A DNA stretch of 42,552 bases from Pseudoflavonifractor sp. 60 (lineage in GTDB: Bacteria > Bacillota > Clostridia > Oscillospirales > Oscillospiraceae), in the NCBI RefSeq assembly GCF_009911645.1, contig NZ_QWKI01000127.1, forward strand, positions 1 to 42,552, written 5' to 3'. Position numbers and translations under genes: made by a program. The notes under the pieces are model-generated. The model was not told the origin of the DNA. It searched no databases and saw only the letters and a list, made by a program, of their open reading frames with translations. This document shows positions 15,900-23,732 of the stretch, piece after piece (positions within the stretch are counted from its first letter, which is position 1; every line of letters starts with the position of its first letter).

Positions 15900-16155
15900 G
15901 GGGGTATTCTGGAGAAAATTTTTTTCTGGCACTTATTGCTCATGTTTTTTCTCCCCCACTCCGGGAGCGCAGGGGAGGGAATGCCCAGCGGGATACAATA
16001 TATAGTGTTTAAAATAAAAAAATAAAGAATATATTGTGGTATTGAGAGACGCCCCTTTCAGCAAAAACAAAATAGAACATACGTTTTACAGGAGAAAAAC
16101 AAAAGATTTTCATGTAAAACCCGATATTTAGGACAAAAATGAAAGAAAAAAGAAC
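15900..16155 (+). other. AT-rich region upstream of the dcw cluster
   Basis: This gene-free stretch is much more AT-rich than the rest of the window. It holds two dyads: acaatatat (15995-16003) with atatattgt (16029-16037), and gttttaca (16083-16090) with tgtaaaac (16113-16120). Homopolymer A runs lie in between. No gene is supported; it probably acts as a regulatory or UP-element-like region for the promoter at 16156. Confidence 0.4.
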
Positions 16156-16184
16156 TTGCTTTTTATGTCAACAGGATTTATACT
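16156..16184 (+). promoter_or_regulatory. Sigma-A promoter of the dcw cluster (mraZ promoter)
   Basis: TTGCTT (16156-16161), 17 nt, TATACT (16179-16184). It lies about 70 bp before mraZ, downstream of the A-rich region. Confidence 0.8.
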
Positions 16185-16193
16185 GAAACACAG

Positions 16194-16252
16194 AGTGGGG
16201 CGGAGTGGAGGAATTTCCCCTTCTGCTGCATTGAAGTGGAGGAGAGGTGGAG
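16194..16252 (+). promoter_or_regulatory. Candidate MraZ operator repeats
   Basis: Four GTGG(G/A)G repeats begin at 16195, 16205, 16236 and 16247, the first pair spaced 10 bp and the last pair 11 bp. MraZ proteins are known to bind short GTGGG-type direct repeats with roughly one-turn spacing near their own promoter. These lie just after the predicted transcription start, so autorepression is plausible. Confidence 0.45.
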
Positions 16253-16256
16253 GGCG

Positions 16257-16673
16257 GTGACCGGCACATACGAGCACAATATCGATGCCAAGGGCCGGCT
16301 GTTCATCCCTGCCAAGCTCCGGGAGGAGCTGGGAGACACCTTCTACCTGGCCATGGGCGTGGACGCCTGCCTGGCCATCTACCCCCAGTCCACCTGGGAC
16401 CGCTTCACCGCGAAATTCGCCTCCCTGCCCATGAGCCAGTCCAAGGTAATGCGCCCTCTCTTTGCTAACGCCGCCAAGTGCGAGCTGGACAGTCAGGGGC
16501 GGATTGTAGTTCCCCAGAAGCTGCGGAAATACGCCGGTCTGGAGAAGGAGACCGTAATCATCGGCGTCCACGACCGGGCGGAGATTTGGTCCGCGGACGT
16601 CTGGAACGCCCAGGAAGAGGAGGAGATGACCCCGGAGAAGATGGCCGCCTGTATGGCTCAGCTGGGGTTCTGA
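16257..16673 (+). CDS. mraZ: Transcriptional regulator MraZ
   Basis: First gene of the dcw cluster; a double AbrB-fold DNA-binding protein that represses the cluster in other bacteria. 138 residues. Both halves carry the signature: GTYEHNIDAKGRLFIPAKLR near the start and CELDSQGRIVVPQKLR near residue 80. I start it at GTG 16257 because VTGTYEHN aligns with the usual MxGxYxH terminus and GGAGGG precedes it; an in-frame GTG at 16236 would add seven residues. It is separated from rsmH by one base. Confidence 0.93.
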   Translation: MTGTYEHNIDAKGRLFIPAKLREELGDTFYLAMGVDACLAIYPQSTWDRFTAKFASLPMSQSKVMRPLFANAAKCELDSQGRIVVPQKLRKYAGLEKETVIIGVHDRAEIWSADVWNAQEEEEMTPEKMAACMAQLGF

Positions 16674-16674
16674 T

Positions 16675-17622
16675 ATGAGTGAATTGATCCATCGCCCCGT
16701 TCTGTTGGAGGAGTGCATAGAGGCCCTGCGCATTGCTCCGGAGGGCGTCTATCTGGACGGCACGCTGGGCCGGGCAGGCCACAGCGAGCAGATTGTCCGG
16801 CGGCTGACCACAGGCCGGCTTATCTGTGTGGACCGGGATCAGGTGGCCCTGGACACAGCACGGGAGCGGCTTGCCCCCTGGATGGGCCGGGTGACTCTGG
16901 TTCACAGCAACTTTGACCGGATCGACGAGATTTTGGACAGGCTGTCCCTGGTCGGAGTGGATGGAATGCTCTTTGATTTGGGCGTCTCCTCTCCCCAGCT
17001 GGACGACGGGTCCCGAGGCTTCTCCTATCTGGCGGATGCCCCCCTGGATATGCGCATGGACCGCAGCGAGGGGCTGACCGCCGGGGACATTGTAAACGGC
17101 TGGTCCCAGGAGGAGTTAAGACGAATTATTTCTCAATTTGGGGAAGAACGCTATGCCCCCCAAATCGCTTCCGCCATTGTTCGCCGCCGGGAGGACAAGC
17201 CCATCGCCACGACCCTGGAGCTGGTGGAGGTCATCCGAGGCGCCATGCCCGGCAAGGCCCTGCGGGAGAAGCAGCACCCCGCCAAGCGCACCTTTCAGGC
17301 CATCCGCATCGCCGTCAACGACGAGCTGGCCAGCGTGGAACGGATGCTGCGGCGGGCCGTCCCCCGTTTGAACCGGGGCGGGCGGCTGGCGGTCATCAGC
17401 TTCCACTCCCTGGAGGACCGCATTGTGAAAACTGGCCTGGCTGATTTTGCCAGAGGCTGCACCTGCCCGCCTGATTTTCCTGTGTGCGTGTGCGGCAAAA
17501 CGCCGGAGATCAAGTTAGTGAATAAGAAACCCATCCTCCCCACTGCGCGGGAGCTTGCGGAAAATCCCCGGGCCCGCAGCGCTAAGCTGAGGGCTGCGGA
17601 GAAGCTGAAGGACCCTCGCTGA
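16675..17622 (+). CDS. rsmH: 16S rRNA (cytosine(1402)-N(4))-methyltransferase
   Basis: SAM-dependent enzyme that methylates C1402 in the ribosomal P site. 315 residues, normal length. It shows HRPVLLEE near the start, the SAM loop DGTLGRAGHS, FDLGVSSPQLD, PLDMRMDR, and the C-terminal VISFHSLEDRIVK and NPRARSAKLRAAE motifs. ATG 16675 begins one base after the mraZ stop, so it is coupled. Confidence 0.98.
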   Translation: MSELIHRPVLLEECIEALRIAPEGVYLDGTLGRAGHSEQIVRRLTTGRLICVDRDQVALDTARERLAPWMGRVTLVHSNFDRIDEILDRLSLVGVDGMLFDLGVSSPQLDDGSRGFSYLADAPLDMRMDRSEGLTAGDIVNGWSQEELRRIISQFGEERYAPQIASAIVRRREDKPIATTLELVEVIRGAMPGKALREKQHPAKRTFQAIRIAVNDELASVERMLRRAVPRLNRGGRLAVISFHSLEDRIVKTGLADFARGCTCPPDFPVCVCGKTPEIKLVNKKPILPTARELAENPRARSAKLRAAEKLKDPR

Positions 17623-17652
17623 GGGAATATTGTACAAGAAGGGGAAGAATCT

Positions 17653-18213
17653 ATGGCCGCCAACCGACGCCGCAGCACAACCGGATACAATGCCTACGGC
17701 GGCGCGGCCTACTCCCCGGCCTACGACGGGAACGCGGTGCGCGCCCCCCGGAGGGAGGAGGAGCTCCGCCGGGCTCCCAAGCCCAAACAGCGCCAGCCGG
17801 TCCAGCGCTACGAGCGTATCCAGGCCCGTGTGCGCCAGGCTGGACAGGTGGCCCCCTTCGCGGTGGTGGGCTTTTTGGCGGTGGTCATATTTGCGGCCAT
17901 GCTGATTACCAGCTATGTGCAGCTGACGGTGGCCAACGACGAAATGGTCTCCCTGCGCAAGGAGCTGTCCAATTTGCAGAGCCGGAACAGCACCCTGTCC
18001 GCCGAGTATGAGAAGGTCTTCGATCTGGCCACCATCCAGGAGGCGGTGGGGGATAGCATGGTCCGGCCCACCAGCGATCAGGTGGTCTATATCGATCTCT
18101 CCGCCCCCGATACCGTGACCCTCTACCAGGAGGAGGGACTGAACGCGGGCTTCCGGGGCCTCTGGGACGGAATTCGGGATATGTTTGACGGCATTATAGA
18201 ATATTTCCGCTGA
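17653..18213 (+). CDS. ftsL: FtsL-like septum protein
   Basis: 186 residues: a basic, proline-containing cytoplasmic N-terminus (1-66), one membrane span at about 67-89, then a heptad-like coiled coil (90-125) with LRKELSNLQSRNSTL and an extracytoplasmic tail. This layout and its place between rsmH and the class B PBP are those of FtsL/DivIC-type divisome scaffolds, which are poorly conserved in sequence. The N-terminal extension is longer than usual. AAGGGGA precedes ATG 17653. Confidence 0.82.
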   Translation: MAANRRRSTTGYNAYGGAAYSPAYDGNAVRAPRREEELRRAPKPKQRQPVQRYERIQARVRQAGQVAPFAVVGFLAVVIFAAMLITSYVQLTVANDEMVSLRKELSNLQSRNSTLSAEYEKVFDLATIQEAVGDSMVRPTSDQVVYIDLSAPDTVTLYQEEGLNAGFRGLWDGIRDMFDGIIEYFR

Positions 18214-18282
18214 AGCGGCCATATAGTTGGGGTGTGCCTGACGCCGGAGGGCAGCGGCTAGCCCGGTATAGAAGAAATGAGG

Positions 18283-18307
18283 GCGCAAGAAAGAAAATTT
18301 CTTGCGC
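18283..18307 (+). terminator. Internal hairpin upstream of spoVD
   Basis: GCGCAAGAAA (18283-18292) and TTTCTTGCGC (18298-18307) form a perfect 10-bp stem with a 5-nt loop, followed by only a weak T-stretch (TCTTTATG). It lies in the 129-bp gap inside the dcw operon, so it may act as a partial terminator or mRNA processing/stability site that sets spoVD levels apart from ftsL. Confidence 0.5.
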
Positions 18308-18342
18308 TCTTTATGTGAAGAACCCGGAAAGGAGGACCTTTT

Positions 18343-20775
18343 ATGAGAAACGGACGGGAGCGCTCCATGAGCCGTATGGCCGTCCCCACTGGAGCGACCC
18401 GTGGGACCCACTCCAAGCGCTCCATTATCAACCGCACCTTTTTCCTGATGGTGCTGTGCGGCGTGCTGATGTTTGTCCCTCTGGTTTGGAAGCTGTATGA
18501 CATTGCTATCGTCCACCATGACGAGTTCCAAAAGAAAGCCAGTGACCAGCAGACCCTGGACTACCCCATCACCGCCGACCGGGGCAACATCTACGACCGA
18601 AACGGCAACGTGATGGCCATGTCAGCCACGGTGTATAACCTGATTTTTTCCGCCAACGACCTGGTGAAGAGCGTATCCAACAAGGACGAGGACGGCAAGC
18701 CCCTGGAGGACGACGTCTATCAGGCCAAGGTCTCTGCCCGTCAGGACCAGATGGTGGGAGAACTGATGGCCCTTTTCCCCGACCTGGACCGGGAGACGGT
18801 GGAGAAGCAGGTCCGCAATACCAAGTCCTACTATTGGGTCGTGAAGAAGGGCATTGAAGAGGAGGAGCACAAGACCCTCCAGGAGTACATTGTGGAGCAC
18901 AAATCCTCCACTTTCCTCTACCAGGAGCCCGACACCAAGCGCTACTACCCCTACTCCGGCCTGGCCGCCCAGGCGCTGGGCTTTGTGAACAGCAAGGGGG
19001 GGGCCTACGGCATTGAGGCGGTGTATAACGACGTACTGGAGGGGACCGCGGGCCGGGTCACCACGACCCGCACCGCCGGCGGCACCGAGCGGTACAACGC
19101 CTACGCCAATTACATCGACGCCATTAACGGCTACGACCTGACCCTTACCATCGACACCACCATCCAGTCCTATTTGGAAAAAACCCTGGAGGAGGGCATT
19201 GAGGAGTTTGACGTGCGGGAGGGGGCCTTCGGCATTGCCATGGACCCCAAGACGGGGGCCCTTCTGGGTATCGCCAGCTCCCCGGACTTCGACCCAAACA
19301 ACTACTCTACTATTATTAACGACCTGCTTCTGGAGAATTTGGAGCCCAACGCCCAAAAGATCTTTGAAAAGCTGAAGGCCAACAACGAGGAAAATCTGCC
19401 CGACAGCGAGCTGATGGAGAAGGCGGAGAGTCAGGCCAAGTCCGACGCCCTGAATACCCAGTGGCGCAGCCGGGCCATCGACTCCCGGTATCAGCCCGGT
19501 TCCACCTTCAAGGCCCTGGTGCTGGCCGCCGCCCTGGAGGAGGGAGTGGTCAGCGAGAGCGACACCTTTTATTGCTCCGGATCAGTGATGGTCCCCGGCT
19601 ATGACGAGCCCATCCACTGCTCCCAGCGCAGCGGACACAAGCAGCAGACCCTGGCCGAGGCGGTGGGAAACTCCTGCAATCCCGCCTTTATTGAAATCGG
19701 CAGCCGCCTGGGCATCGACAAATTCTACGACTATTACCTGGCCTTTGGTATGGGTGAGAAGACAGGGGTTGATTTGCCCGGTGAGGCCAGCCTGGCAGGC
19801 TCCATCTGGGACCGGAATAAAATGAGCAATGTGGACCTGGCGGTGGCCTCCTTCGGACAGAACTTTGAGGTGACCCCCCTGCAAATGATCTGTGGCTTTG
19901 CCGCCGTCATCAACGGGGGCAATCTGGTCAAGCCCTATGTGGTCCAGTCCATCAGCACCCGGGACGGCACTGTGGTCCAGAACACCCAGCCCGAGGTGGT
20001 CCGCCAGGTGGTGAGCCAGCAGACCAGCCAGCGGGCGGCGGATATTCTGGAGCGGGTGGTTTCCCAGGGGACCGGCAAGAACGCCTACGTGGCGGGCTAC
20101 CGCATCGGCGGCAAGACCGGATCCTCTGAGACGGGCATCAAGGACCGTACCCTGGTCTCCTTCATGGGCTATGCCCCCGCCGACGACCCCCAGGTGATCG
20201 TCCTGATCGCCTACGACTGCCCCCAGCCCAGTGAGCCGGGGGGGAAATTCTCCACCACCGGCGTGTACATCAGCGGCGGCCACATGGCAGCCCCCAAGGC
20301 GGGCTCCCTCATTGCCCAGATCCTGGACTATATGGGCGTTGAGAAGATTTACAATGCGGACGAGTCCGCCGCCGTGGACGTATCCATGCCCAAGGTGACC
20401 GGTGTGCCGGTGGGGGAGGCGGAGTCGGCCCTGAAAGACAGGAATCTGAAATTCCGCACCATCGGGTCAGGGGATACCGTCTCCCGGCAGATCCCGGCCG
20501 CCGGAACCAGTATCCCAGGCGGATCTACCGTGATCCTCTATTTGGGGGACGCCGTCCCAGAGGAGTCCGCTCCTGTGCCCAATGTCACCGGCATGACCTA
20601 TGAGGCCGCCAAGAGTACCCTGGAAAAGGCCGGCTTCTTTATGCGGGCGTCCGGCGTATCTGTCTACTACAGCAACAGCACCACCGCCGAACGCCAGAGC
20701 GTGGACGGAGGGGACGTGGCCGCCATCGGCAGTGTCATCGACGTCAGGTTCTTTGACGCGGTGCGGGACAACTGA
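18343..20775 (+). CDS. spoVD: Class B penicillin-binding protein with PASTA domains (SpoVD/FtsI type)
   Basis: Septal or cortex DD-transpeptidase that crosslinks murein, working with FtsW. 810 residues. One N-terminal membrane anchor (about 28-52), then the dimerisation segment with TADRGNIYDRNG. The transpeptidase active site is complete: Ser387-Thr-Phe-Lys, SCN at 444-446 and KTG at 591-593. Two C-terminal PASTA repeats (about 680-737 and 740-806) are the SpoVD/PBP2x hallmark. It is the only class B PBP seen in the cluster, so it may serve both vegetative division and sporulation. AGGAGG lies 8 nt before ATG 18343. Confidence 0.95.
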   Translation: MRNGRERSMSRMAVPTGATRGTHSKRSIINRTFFLMVLCGVLMFVPLVWKLYDIAIVHHDEFQKKASDQQTLDYPITADRGNIYDRNGNVMAMSATVYNLIFSANDLVKSVSNKDEDGKPLEDDVYQAKVSARQDQMVGELMALFPDLDRETVEKQVRNTKSYYWVVKKGIEEEEHKTLQEYIVEHKSSTFLYQEPDTKRYYPYSGLAAQALGFVNSKGGAYGIEAVYNDVLEGTAGRVTTTRTAGGTERYNAYANYIDAINGYDLTLTIDTTIQSYLEKTLEEGIEEFDVREGAFGIAMDPKTGALLGIASSPDFDPNNYSTIINDLLLENLEPNAQKIFEKLKANNEENLPDSELMEKAESQAKSDALNTQWRSRAIDSRYQPGSTFKALVLAAALEEGVVSESDTFYCSGSVMVPGYDEPIHCSQRSGHKQQTLAEAVGNSCNPAFIEIGSRLGIDKFYDYYLAFGMGEKTGVDLPGEASLAGSIWDRNKMSNVDLAVASFGQNFEVTPLQMICGFAAVINGGNLVKPYVVQSISTRDGTVVQNTQPEVVRQVVSQQTSQRAADILERVVSQGTGKNAYVAGYRIGGKTGSSETGIKDRTLVSFMGYAPADDPQVIVLIAYDCPQPSEPGGKFSTTGVYISGGHMAAPKAGSLIAQILDYMGVEKIYNADESAAVDVSMPKVTGVPVGEAESALKDRNLKFRTIGSGDTVSRQIPAAGTSIPGGSTVILYLGDAVPEESAPVPNVTGMTYEAAKSTLEKAGFFMRASGVSVYYSNSTTAERQSVDGGDVAAIGSVIDVRFFDAVRDN

Positions 20776-20841
20776 GCGTGAGATACGCAGGATATATGAG
20801 ATAGAGGCGTCTGCGTTACCGGGTGGAGTACCTGCGGAATT

Positions 20842-20861
20842 GCGGATCGGTCAGAGCGAGG
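20842..20861 (+). repeat. Degenerate copy of a dispersed intergenic repeat
   Basis: gcggatcggtcagagcgagg matches 16 of 20 bases of the gcggatggaccggagcgagg core repeated twice at 23506-23525 and 23651-23670. Both locations are also followed by aggcg/gcgagg and gacaaaa words. It lies in the 162-bp spacer between spoVD and murE, in which I see no gene. Confidence 0.5.
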
Positions 20862-20937
20862 AAAAAGTAACGCCTGTCCGGCGAGGACAAAACGCAAAAC
20901 TTATAAAGAATGAAACTCACCCATGAGGGGTGACACC

Positions 20938-22428
20938 ATGAAACTGCGCGACCTTTTGGCCGGCGTCCCCCTCACGGGGGGGAATCCCGAACAGGAAATG
21001 GAAATTTCTTCCATATCCTGCGACACCCGAAGCATTCATCCTGGAGCGCTTTTCGCGGCCCTGTCCGGAGACAAGACAGACGGCCACTGCTTCATCCAGG
21101 AGGCCCTAGACAGAGGGGCCGCCGCCGTACTGTGCCAGCATCCCCCGGACTGCCCCGGGCCCTGGCTGACGGCGGAGGACCCGCGCCTGGCCTTCGGCCT
21201 CATCTCTGCCAACTGGTTTGGCCGGCCGGGGGACTCCATGAGCTTGACCGCCGTTACCGGCACCAACGGCAAGACTACCACCACCAGTCTGCTGAAGGAG
21301 CTGCTGGAACGAACCAGCGGGGCCAGAGTGGGGCTCATTGGCACCAACCGGAACATGATCGGGCCCTTGGAGCTGCCCGCCCACCGTACAACCCCGGACA
21401 GCTATGAGCTCCAGGCTCTTCTGCGCCAGATGGCGGACGCAGGCTGTACCCATGTGGTCATGGAGGCCTCCTCTCACGCCCTGGTCCAGCACCGCACGGC
21501 GGGGCTCACCTTCGACGTGGGAGTGTTTACCAACCTGACCCAGGACCACTTGGACTACCACCACACCATGGAGGAGTACCGGGACGCCAAGGGGCTGCTC
21601 TTTGACCAGTGCCGCCGGGCTGTGCTCAACCTGGATGACGAGGCGGGCCGGTGGTACGCCCAGCGGGTAGCCTGCCCCATCTTTACCTACTCCGAGAACA
21701 AAACCGGGGCCGGCCTGTCCGCCAAAAATATCCGCCTCTTTCCCAGCCATGTGGACTTTGAGGCCCTGACTCTGGGCAAGCTTTCCCGGGTCCATCTGCC
21801 TATCCCCGGCGGCTTCTCCATTTATAACGCCCTGGCCGCCCTGTCCGCAGGGCTGTGTCTGGGGCTGGAGCTGGAGGAGATGACCCGGGTCATGCCCAAC
21901 CTCCATGGGGTTAAGGGCAGGGTGGAGGTGGTCCCCGTCCCCCGGGCCTATACCGTGATTATCGACTACGCCCACAGCCCCAACGCCCTGGAGAATATCC
22001 TCAATACTGCCCGGGATTTCACTGCCGGCAGGCTGATCTGCGTCTTCGGCTGCGGCGGCGACCGGGACAGGACCAAGCGGCCTGTGATGGGGGCCGTGGT
22101 CCGGGAGTTGGCCGACCTAGCGGTGGTCACTTCTGACAACCCCCGTACCGAGGACCCCCAGGCCATTATAGATGATATCCTGAGCGGTATGGAGGAGGGA
22201 AATTCTCCCATTTATGTGGAGGCCGACCGCCCCGCCGCCATCCGCTGGGCCCTGGATCGGGGAGGGCCGGGGGACGTCATTGTGCTGGCGGGTAAGGGTC
22301 ACGAGACCTACCAGGAGATCAATGGCGTGCAATACCATATGGATGAGCGGGAGATTGTGGCGGAATATTTCCAAACCGCCAGAACGCGGCAAGAAAAGAC
22401 TGGAAAAGTCCCCGCGGATGTGATATAA
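20938..22428 (+). CDS. murE: UDP-MurNAc-L-Ala-D-Glu:meso-diaminopimelate ligase
   Basis: Adds the third residue to the murein stem peptide in the cytoplasm. 496 residues. ATP loop GTNGKTTT starts at residue 108; HRTTPDS, MEASSHAL, FTNLTQDHLDYH and DYAHSPNALE follow. DNPR at 400-403, then TEDP, is the meso-DAP-recognising motif, and GKGHETYQ closes the C-terminal domain. This indicates DAP-type murein, consistent with dapF and lysA nearby. I start it at ATG 20938 after AGGGGTG; an in-frame ATG at 20923 has no ribosome site. Confidence 0.97.
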   Translation: MKLRDLLAGVPLTGGNPEQEMEISSISCDTRSIHPGALFAALSGDKTDGHCFIQEALDRGAAAVLCQHPPDCPGPWLTAEDPRLAFGLISANWFGRPGDSMSLTAVTGTNGKTTTTSLLKELLERTSGARVGLIGTNRNMIGPLELPAHRTTPDSYELQALLRQMADAGCTHVVMEASSHALVQHRTAGLTFDVGVFTNLTQDHLDYHHTMEEYRDAKGLLFDQCRRAVLNLDDEAGRWYAQRVACPIFTYSENKTGAGLSAKNIRLFPSHVDFEALTLGKLSRVHLPIPGGFSIYNALAALSAGLCLGLELEEMTRVMPNLHGVKGRVEVVPVPRAYTVIIDYAHSPNALENILNTARDFTAGRLICVFGCGGDRDRTKRPVMGAVVRELADLAVVTSDNPRTEDPQAIIDDILSGMEEGNSPIYVEADRPAAIRWALDRGGPGDVIVLAGKGHETYQEINGVQYHMDEREIVAEYFQTARTRQEKTGKVPADVI

Positions 22429-22429
22429 T
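22401..22429 (+). promoter_or_regulatory. Possible extended -10 promoter for mraY
   Basis: TGGAAA, 17 nt, TATAAT at 22424-22429 with TGA just before it (TGn extension). It overlaps the murE stop codon. A small hairpin, gcgcag-ggag-ctgcgc, follows. The -35 is poor. Confidence 0.4.
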
Positions 22430-22489
22430 TCTGTGCCTTGCGCAGGGAGCTGCGCGTTTCAAAAGAGAAAGACCGGGAGGATTTCAGAT

Positions 22490-23476
22490 ATGACGTTCAT
22501 TCTCAGCTTCATTGTGGCCTTTGGAGTAGCGGCGATTTTGGGCCAGCTGCTGGTTCCGCTGCTGCGGCGGCTGAAGGCGGGGCAGTCCATTCGGGAGGAT
22601 GGACCCAGCTGGCATATGTCCAAGCAGGGTACCCCCACCATGGGGGGCATCATGTTCATTGCGGCCATTGGAGCGGCCTGTGTTGTGGCGGGCTGGGAGG
22701 AGATCCGAGGGGGCAACTATAAGCACCTGTATGTGTTCCTCTTTGCCCTGGTCTTTGGGGTGATCGGCTTCATTGACGACTTTCAGAAGCTGCGCCACCA
22801 CGCCAACGAGGGCCTCACTGCCGCCCAGAAATTCCTGCTCCAGCTGGCGGCGGCCATTACCTTCACGGTGCTCATGCGGGGGGAGGGCTACCTGACTCCC
22901 AACCTGTTTGTCCCCTTCATCGGCGTGACCATCCCTCTGCCCTGGGTTGTGTACATGGTCTTTGCCGCCTTCGTGATGGTGGGAACGGTGAACGCCGTCA
23001 ACCTCACCGACGGTATCGACGGCCTGGCCACCGGCGTCACCATCCCTGTGGCTCTGTTCTATATGGCAGCCTCCGCCTGGTTTGGCCGCAGCGATATGGC
23101 CATTCTGTCAGCGGCGCTGGCGGGGGGACTGGCCGCTTTCCTGTTGTATAACTTCCATCCGGCCAAGATTTTTATGGGTGACACCGGTTCTCTGTTCCTG
23201 GGGGGGATGGTGTGCGGCCTGGCCTTCGCCCTGGATATCCCCCTGGTGATCCCTATTATTGGACTGGTCTATGTGGCTGAGGTGCTGTCCGACATCATCC
23301 AGGTGGCCTATTTCAAAAAGACCCACGGCAAGCGCTTTTTCCGTATGGCGCCCCTCCACCACCACCTGGAGATGGGCGGCTGGAGCGAGACCAAGCTGTT
23401 CTGTGTCTTCTCCGGGGTCACCCTGGCCCTGTGCTGCCTGGGATTTTTGGGCGTCATGTATCGGTATCCGATGTAA
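22490..23476 (+). CDS. mraY: Phospho-N-acetylmuramoyl-pentapeptide-transferase
   Basis: Polytopic membrane enzyme that makes lipid I from UDP-MurNAc-pentapeptide and undecaprenyl phosphate. 328 residues with about ten spans. The family motifs are present: TPTMGGIMF, FIDDFQKL, NAVNLTDGIDGLA, FMGDTGSLFLGG and HHHLEMGGWSE. ATG 22490 follows GGGAGG by 9 nt. murF, normally next to murE/mraY, is absent on both sides. Confidence 0.98.
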   Translation: MTFILSFIVAFGVAAILGQLLVPLLRRLKAGQSIREDGPSWHMSKQGTPTMGGIMFIAAIGAACVVAGWEEIRGGNYKHLYVFLFALVFGVIGFIDDFQKLRHHANEGLTAAQKFLLQLAAAITFTVLMRGEGYLTPNLFVPFIGVTIPLPWVVYMVFAAFVMVGTVNAVNLTDGIDGLATGVTIPVALFYMAASAWFGRSDMAILSAALAGGLAAFLLYNFHPAKIFMGDTGSLFLGGMVCGLAFALDIPLVIPIIGLVYVAEVLSDIIQVAYFKKTHGKRFFRMAPLHHHLEMGGWSETKLFCVFSGVTLALCCLGFLGVMYRYPM

Positions 23477-23478
23477 AA

Positions 23479-23525
23479 AGAAGCGCCCGAGCCGTCGTGA
23501 GCAGCGCGGATGGACCGGAGCGAGG
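23479..23525 (+). repeat. 47-bp direct repeat, copy 1
   Basis: Identical to copy 2 at 23624-23670 at 45 of 47 positions. Begins agaagcgcccgagccgtc and ends accggagcgagg. It starts 2 bp after the mraY stop codon. Confidence 0.9.
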
Positions 23526-23574
23526 GATACAAACCCAGAAGCGCGGAGCCTGCGGAGCGATTGGGTTTGTGTCC
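23525..23574 (+). repeat. Hairpin inside the mraY-ftsW repeat block
   Basis: ggatacaaaccca (23525-23537) pairs with tgggtttgtgtcc (23562-23574) over 13 bp with one G-T wobble, enclosing a GC-rich loop. It is probably part of a dispersed intergenic repeat family. Confidence 0.75.
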
Positions 23575-23623
23575 CGAGACGCAGGGAAGCCGCGCGTAGC
23601 GAACAGGCGAGGCGTGACAAAAT

Positions 23624-23670
23624 AGAAGCGCCCGAGCCGTCGTGAACAGTGCGGATGGACCGGAGCGAGG
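23624..23670 (+). repeat. 47-bp direct repeat, copy 2
   Basis: Second near-perfect copy of the 23479-23525 unit, differing at two transition positions. A 98-bp unique segment lies between the copies. Confidence 0.9.
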
Positions 23671-23672
23671 CC

Positions 23673-23697
23673 AGAAGCGCCGAGTCGTTGTGGGCAG
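23673..23697 (+). repeat. Truncated third copy of the repeat
   Basis: agaagcgc-cgagtcgttgtgggcag matches the first part of the 47-bp unit with one base deleted and a few substitutions. It lies 35 bp before ftsW. Confidence 0.6.
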
Positions 23698-23732
23698 AAT
23701 GAATTGATGCGATGTAAGGAGGTGTCCGCCTG

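Noticed and set aside
16139-16186. 15-aa ORF with a CxxC motif before mraZ
   Set aside because: It lies across the mraZ promoter itself, so it would not be transcribed from there; only a weak ribosome site.
23479-23697. Direct repeats considered as a CRISPR array
   Set aside because: Only two full copies, unequal spacing, no uniform spacers and no cas genes.
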